DNA from: Bacillota bacterium
Lineage (GTDB): Bacteria > Bacillota > Clostridia > Peptostreptococcales > Anaerovoracaceae
Length of the DNA: 9,017 nucleotides
Direction: 5' to 3'
Assembly: GCA_017543805.1 (NCBI GenBank)
Contig: JAFYFK010000224.1
Location: 1-9,017 of the forward strand
The translations under genes were made by a program, and so were the position numbers. Below the pieces are notes generated by a model. The model saw only the letters and a list, made by a program, of their open reading frames with translations. It had not been told where the DNA came from and did not search any database. Positions 7,359-9,017 of this stretch are shown here, in pieces; the stretch's first letter is position 1; every line of letters starts with the position of its first letter.

Positions 7359-7488
7359 TGTAGTGTACCTCCGAAAATTTAAAAGGCGGATGCAAAAGCT
7401 CCGCCGTAAAACACACAATTATTGTGAGTCTTTATTGACCCCTTCGCGTATGCTTGGGGTGAGAAGCGGATAACTTCTGCTTGAATAC
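7359..7488 (-). ncRNA. Long structured 5' leader of infC-rpmI-rplT (candidate L20-type autoregulatory leader)
   Basis: From the predicted transcription start near 7488 to the infC start is about 130 nt. Inverted repeats in order of transcription: AGAAG/CTTCT (7462-7466 with 7474-7478), ACCCC/GGGGT (7438-7442 with 7456-7460), CACAAT/ATTGTG (7414-7419 with 7421-7426) and the terminator-like hairpin at 7385-7405. In Bacillota this operon is known to be controlled by L20 binding its leader RNA and promoting termination. The same gene order and a leader terminator are seen here. I cannot confirm the L20-binding fold by eye. Confidence 0.6.
7374..7405 (-). terminator. Leader terminator/attenuator hairpin before infC
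   Basis: GGCGGA (7385-7390) pairs with TCCGCC (7400-7405), with an inner GC/GC pair set and an AAAA (UUUU in RNA) loop. On the minus strand it is followed by TTTTAAATTTT, directly before the infC ribosome binding site. A terminator-like hairpin in this place fits control by premature termination. Confidence 0.7.
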
Positions 7489-7494
7489 CCGATT

Positions 7495-7523
7495 AGTTTA
7501 ACGGCTGAAGCCTGTAATGTCAA
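7495..7523 (-). promoter_or_regulatory. Promoter of the infC-rpmI-rplT operon
   Basis: Minus strand: perfect -35 TTGACA (7518-7523), 17-nt spacer, and -10 TAAACT (7495-7500). The sequence upstream of the -35 (7528-7553) is very AT-rich with A and T runs, resembling an UP element as expected for a strong ribosomal-protein promoter. Confidence 0.8.
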
Positions 7524-7587
7524 GGGGTTTTATCAATTTTTGATCAATAAAAACGGAAGCTGTGTATTATAAAATACCGTGTTCGTC

Positions 7588-7616
7588 TTGACTTGGGCTG
7601 CCTCTTGTGCTAAATT
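7588..7616 (+). promoter_or_regulatory. Promoter of the tRNA-Val gene
   Basis: TTGACT (7588-7593), 17-nt spacer, and TAAATT (7611-7616) with TG one base before the -10 (extended -10). It lies 11 nt upstream of the mature tRNA 5' end and is divergent from the infC promoter. Confidence 0.75.
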
Positions 7617-7627
7617 ATCTATGTTAT

Positions 7628-7704
7628 GCGCGGTTAGCTCAGCTGGTTAGAGCGCCTGCTCGACATGCAGGAGGTCGATGGTTCAAGTCCATTATCGCGC
7701 ACCA
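7628..7704 (+). tRNA. tRNA-Val, anticodon GAC, CCA encoded
   Basis: A 77-nt cloverleaf. The acceptor stem GCGCGGT pairs with ATCGCGC (one G-T). The D stem is GCTC/GAGC with a 9-nt loop containing GG. The anticodon stem is CCTGC/GCAGG with loop TCGACAT. The variable region is AGGTC, and the T stem GATGG/CCATT has loop TTCAAGT. A73 and an encoded CCA follow. The anticodon GAC (7662-7664) reads valine GUC and GUU codons. Oddly, position 33, almost always U, is C (7661). The short variable arm rules out a serine tRNA. It has its own promoter upstream and a terminator 3 nt downstream. Confidence 0.93.
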
Positions 7705-7707
7705 CCT

Positions 7708-7740
7708 GGCCTCCCTCAAAAGGGAGGCCGTTTTGTTATT
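7708..7740 (+). terminator. Terminator after tRNA-Val
   Basis: A perfect 9-bp stem GGCCTCCCT (7708-7716) with AGGGAGGCC (7721-7729), loop CAAA, then GTTTTGTTATT. It is strong in stem but the T-run is interrupted, so some readthrough into the thioesterase gene is possible. Confidence 0.85.
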
Positions 7741-7762
7741 TGCATTGCTTCGGAGGTTTCAG

Positions 7763-8482
7763 ATGACTACATCAGCGGAAAGACTGTTCAAAGTGACCGG
7801 AAGCTATGTGGACATGCACGACGAAATGCGCCTGTCCGCGCTGTTCCAGGAAATGCAGGAGGTTGCGGGCGACCATTCCGTGGCCAACGGCTTCGGGCGC
7901 AACGAGCTTCTTGAAAAAGGCATGGTCTGGATAGTAAACCGCTACCATCTTGAGATTGACCGCATGCCCCGCTACTGGGAGACCATAAGGATAAAGACCT
8001 GGGTCGGAAAGACCGCTCACGTCGCATTTACAAGGTTTTTTGAGATCTACGCGGAAGACGGGACTTCTCTTCTGAGGGCGTCGTCCGTCTGGAGCATAAT
8101 CAGCGAAGCCGAACGCAGGCTGATCGCTCCGGCAAAATACGGAATAAACTTCGAGGCGAGCACTCAGGGCACTGAGATCGCATCAAAGGTCTCGCTGAAA
8201 CATATTGAGACAGACCACTCCTCGGATTTTGTCGTCCCATACAGTTACATAGACCAGAACAACCACATGAACAACTGCCGTTACATGGACCTTGTGGACG
8301 ACGTGCTCTGTGCGCAGTACGAAGGCCGGGCGCGTAAAGAAATAAGCATGGAATACAACAACGAGATCTTGCGCGGTGAGACTCTCCACACCGAATGGGG
8401 CGAGGAAAACGGGCTGGTCTTCCTTAAAGGCACAGGACCGGAAGAGAAACCGATATTCAAAATGAACATATTGTTCGCATAA
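7763..8482 (+). CDS. Acyl-ACP thioesterase (FatA/FatB family)
   Basis: A 239-residue protein starting at ATG 7763, with GGAGG at 7752-7756 six nt upstream; the frame continues further back through the tRNA gene, but that part is not coding. The family has two hotdog domains and hydrolyses acyl-ACP to free fatty acid, ending fatty acid synthesis or adjusting chain length. The N-terminal hotdog helix region is seen in MRLSALFQEMQEVAGDHSV, followed by GMVWIVNRYHLEIDRMPRYW. The C-terminal hotdog has SYIDQNNHMNNCRYMDLVDD, where Asp164, Asn166 and His168 match the plant enzymes' D-x-N-x-H catalytic motif. Length and domain order agree with bacterial members. It is cytoplasmic with no signal peptide. 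It follows the tRNA-Val terminator by only about 23 nt, with no convincing promoter between. No other lipid gene is in the window. Confidence 0.9.
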   Translation: MTTSAERLFKVTGSYVDMHDEMRLSALFQEMQEVAGDHSVANGFGRNELLEKGMVWIVNRYHLEIDRMPRYWETIRIKTWVGKTAHVAFTRFFEIYAEDGTSLLRASSVWSIISEAERRLIAPAKYGINFEASTQGTEIASKVSLKHIETDHSSDFVVPYSYIDQNNHMNNCRYMDLVDDVLCAQYEGRARKEISMEYNNEILRGETLHTEWGEENGLVFLKGTGPEEKPIFKMNILFA

Positions 8483-8484
8483 CA

Positions 8485-8508
8485 AAAAGCAGGCAAAGAC
8501 CTGCTTTT
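8485..8508. terminator. Bidirectional terminator between thioesterase and DNA methyltransferase genes
   Basis: The stem AAAAGCAGG (8485-8493) with CCTGCTTTT (8500-8508) closes a 6-nt loop. A-run and T-run flank it symmetrically, so it can act for both convergent genes. Confidence 0.83.
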
Positions 8509-8513
8509 ATTAT

Positions 8514-9017
8514 TTACAGATACAGCCCGAGCCTCTGCAGGCAGAGTTCGACGGCTTCGGGATTGCTGTCGCAGAGAAGGAAGCGCCTGCCGGATTCCGC
8601 GGCGGCCGCGCCGAGTGTGCCCGAGCCCGCGAAGAAGTCCGCGCACAGGCCGCCTTCCGGGCAGCAACTGTTGAGAAGGATGCGGAGCAGCGCCTCGGGT
8701 TTCTGCGTCGAATAACCGGTGCGCTCCGAGGAAGTCCGGCCGACCATGTCCACCGCAAGGACATCCCTGCGGTTTACGAGCGTATACCACTTGCCCTCTT
8801 CGTCCTCAAACTCCTCCACGTCCTTAAAGCAGTACGGCCTGTTGCCGCGGTTGTAGGAGCGTTCTTTCTGGGCGGCGAAATAGTACGCCGGGCCTTTAGA
8901 GTAGAGCAGGATGGTGTCGTGCTTCCTGGCAAAGCGCTTTGTGCTTGCGCCGCCGGACCTGTAGGACCATATGATCTCGTTGACGAAGCGGTTCATGCCG
9001 AAGATCTCGTCCATCAT
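8514..9017 (-). CDS. DNA methyltransferase (N6-adenine/N4-cytosine, beta class), C-terminal part
   Basis: The window holds 167 C-terminal residues; the frame is open at the right edge. The ATG codons at the edge are unlikely starts, because in this family the catalytic DPPY motif comes before this region and would lie just outside. Visible parts in fragment numbering: FVNEIIWSYRSGGASTKRFA (11-30) with KHDTILLYSK (32-41), typical just after the catalytic motif; a target-recognition stretch of about 60 residues; GYSTQKPEALL (101-111); and the AdoMet-binding loop ADFFAGSGT (126-134). This order (AdoMet loop at the C-terminal end) is the beta class, Pfam N6_N4_Mtase. No restriction enzyme gene is visible on this side, so it may be an orphan or part of a system beyond the window. 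It ends against the thioesterase gene with a shared terminator. Confidence 0.9.
   Translation of the reverse strand: MMDEIFGMNRFVNEIIWSYRSGGASTKRFARKHDTILLYSKGPAYYFAAQKERSYNRGNRPYCFKDVEEFEDEEGKWYTLVNRRDVLAVDMVGRTSSERTGYSTQKPEALLRILLNSCCPEGGLCADFFAGSGTLGAAAAESGRRFLLCDSNPEAVELCLQRLGLYL

Noticed and set aside
7359..7418. TTG start at 7416-7418 giving a 217-residue IF-3
   Set aside because: It lacks a ribosome binding site, would translate through the leader hairpin and the GGAGG, and adds residues unlike any IF-3 N-terminus.
7359..7488. T-box riboswitch upstream of infC
   Set aside because: I see no T-box core (TGGNACC-like) sequence before the hairpin; an L20-type leader fits the genes better.
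7528..7553. Imperfect palindrome of A/T runs around TTGATCAA as a protein-binding site or terminator
   Set aside because: The arms do not pair continuously; its position just upstream of the infC -35 is better explained as an AT-rich UP element. TTGATCAA also occurs at 5381-5388, probably by chance.
7607..7762. Thioesterase frame extended upstream through the tRNA gene
   Set aside because: The extension overlaps a full tRNA and its terminator; ATG 7763 has an ideal GGAGG.

Overview
The window looks like ordinary chromosome from a Bacillota bacterium, probably Clostridia. The evidence is strong GGAGG-type ribosome binding sites before nearly every gene, a Gram-positive LexA, the infC-rpmI-rplT order with a long leader and terminator-like hairpin, and a Bacillus-like glucose-6-phosphate isomerase. 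Codons in the sugar operon favour G or C in third position. I could not identify the genus.

Layout. (1) Positions 1-3965, plus strand: a tight operon of a eukaryotic-type hexokinase (5' end outside the window), glucose-6-phosphate isomerase and an alpha-phosphohexomutase, closed by a strong terminator. Together they make glucose-6-phosphate and interconvert it with fructose-6-phosphate (glycolysis) and glucose-1-phosphate (sugar nucleotides, glycogen or wall polymers). (2) 3939-4639, minus: an NlpC/P60-like protein without a signal peptide, followed by a possible 25-codon ORF that ends inside the operon's terminator. (3) 4640-5382: a divergent promoter region, then an isochorismatase-family hydrolase on the plus strand whose promoter sits inside a 9-bp inverted repeat. 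(4) 5404-6042, minus: lexA, separated from the hydrolase by a bidirectional terminator. (5) 6139-7523, minus: infC-rpmI-rplT with its own promoter, a leader of about 130 nt, a leader hairpin and a final terminator; infC appears to start at AUU. (6) 7588-8508, plus: a tRNA-Val(GAC) gene with promoter and terminator, followed closely by an acyl-ACP thioesterase. (7) 8514 to the end, minus: the C-terminal part of a beta-class DNA methyltransferase.

I see no CRISPR array, insertion sequence, prophage module or obvious new defence system. The best leads are fine-scale: a catalytic His-to-Gln change in the isomerase, C in place of U33 in the tRNA, the AUU start and leader of infC, the operator-like repeat, and the small ORF running into a terminator. 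No stretch over 300 bases lacks a feature; the longest gap between genes (7359-7627) is filled by the infC leader and two divergent promoters.
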